64,000 nt of DNA, from the NCBI RefSeq assembly GCF_904846155.1, contig NZ_CAJGZP010000001.1, positions 806,001 through 870,000 on the forward strand, in the 5' to 3' direction. Made by a program: the position numbers and the translations under genes. The notes under the pieces are model-generated. The model was not told the origin of the DNA, searched no databases, and worked only from the letters and a program-made list of their open reading frames with translations. Below are positions 63,976 to 64,000 of the stretch, in pieces. How positions within the stretch are numbered: position 1 is the stretch's first letter; the number at the start of each line of letters is the position of its first letter. This DNA is from Psychrobacter fulvigenes (GTDB lineage: Bacteria > Pseudomonadota > Gammaproteobacteria > Pseudomonadales > Moraxellaceae).

Positions 63976-64000
63976 TAAAGCTATGGCGTGTCAGTGTCGG

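Noticed and set aside
1..64000. tRNA genes, CRISPR arrays, prophage or defence genes
   Set aside because: No cloverleaf-type TTCGA/T-arm patterns, regularly spaced repeats, integrases or defence domains were seen on reading both strands.

Overview
The window looks like a chromosomal segment of a Psychrobacter-like member of the Moraxellaceae (Gammaproteobacteria). The gene content fits (LtrA, tandem pirins, DUF3100, a copper island, pstSCAB-phoU), as do the moderate GC, the Ser/Thr/Asn-rich low-complexity tails, and a dispersed family of about 150-bp imperfect palindromes whose core I associate with Psychrobacter genomes. No tRNA, rRNA, CRISPR, phage or intact IS was seen.

Layout. 0-9 kb: iron uptake. 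A TonB-dependent receptor cut by the window edge converges on a siderophore ABC transporter operon (binding lipoprotein, two FecCD permeases, ATPase). It is followed by tonB-exbB-exbD behind a Fur-like box, and a perfect 160-bp palindrome lies between the two units. 9.4-14.2 kb: an M20 amidohydrolase with a DUF3100 membrane protein, an EamA exporter and a double SpoIIAA-like protein. 14.2-25 kb: a copper island. A CusRS-like two-component system is divergent from a DUF411 lipoprotein, multicopper oxidase CopA, Met-rich CopB, a DUF305 membrane protein, a 58-residue Met/His-rich membrane peptide, a Cu P-type ATPase with three heavy-metal-binding domains, a DUF305 relic and a double-DUF305 lipoprotein. 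A CusR-type dyad precedes the first gene.

25.4-38.8 kb: assorted redox and stress genes (Fe-ADH, LtrA, YceI, SDR plus an MBL-like protein, LysR divergent from DoxX/FMN reductase/DUF1275, GNAT, two pirins, nitroreductase, AraC). 39.0-48.3 kb: a LysR-controlled cluster (RidA, aldehyde dehydrogenase, atypical M19 dipeptidase-like protein, BCCT transporter, and two uncharacterised proteins of 585 and 241 aa). It looks like a catabolic unit for an unknown, possibly quaternary-ammonium, substrate; its transporter appears broken by an internal deletion. 48.4-54.3 kb: an MliC-like lipoprotein and the pstSCAB-phoU operon under a textbook Pho box. 54.6-55.8 kb: CcmI, with no ordinary start codon.

56.5-61.8 kb: a complete torECAD operon for TMAO respiration in which torC and torA are each interrupted by one in-frame TAG while the rest of both reading frames is intact. 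A lipoprotein gene and moeA, for molybdenum cofactor synthesis, follow. The most striking observations are the paired ambers in torC and torA, the apparent microhomology deletion in the BCCT gene, the perfect palindrome at 6.3 kb, the uncharacterised cluster at 40-48 kb, and the repeat family, two members of which sit inside operons.
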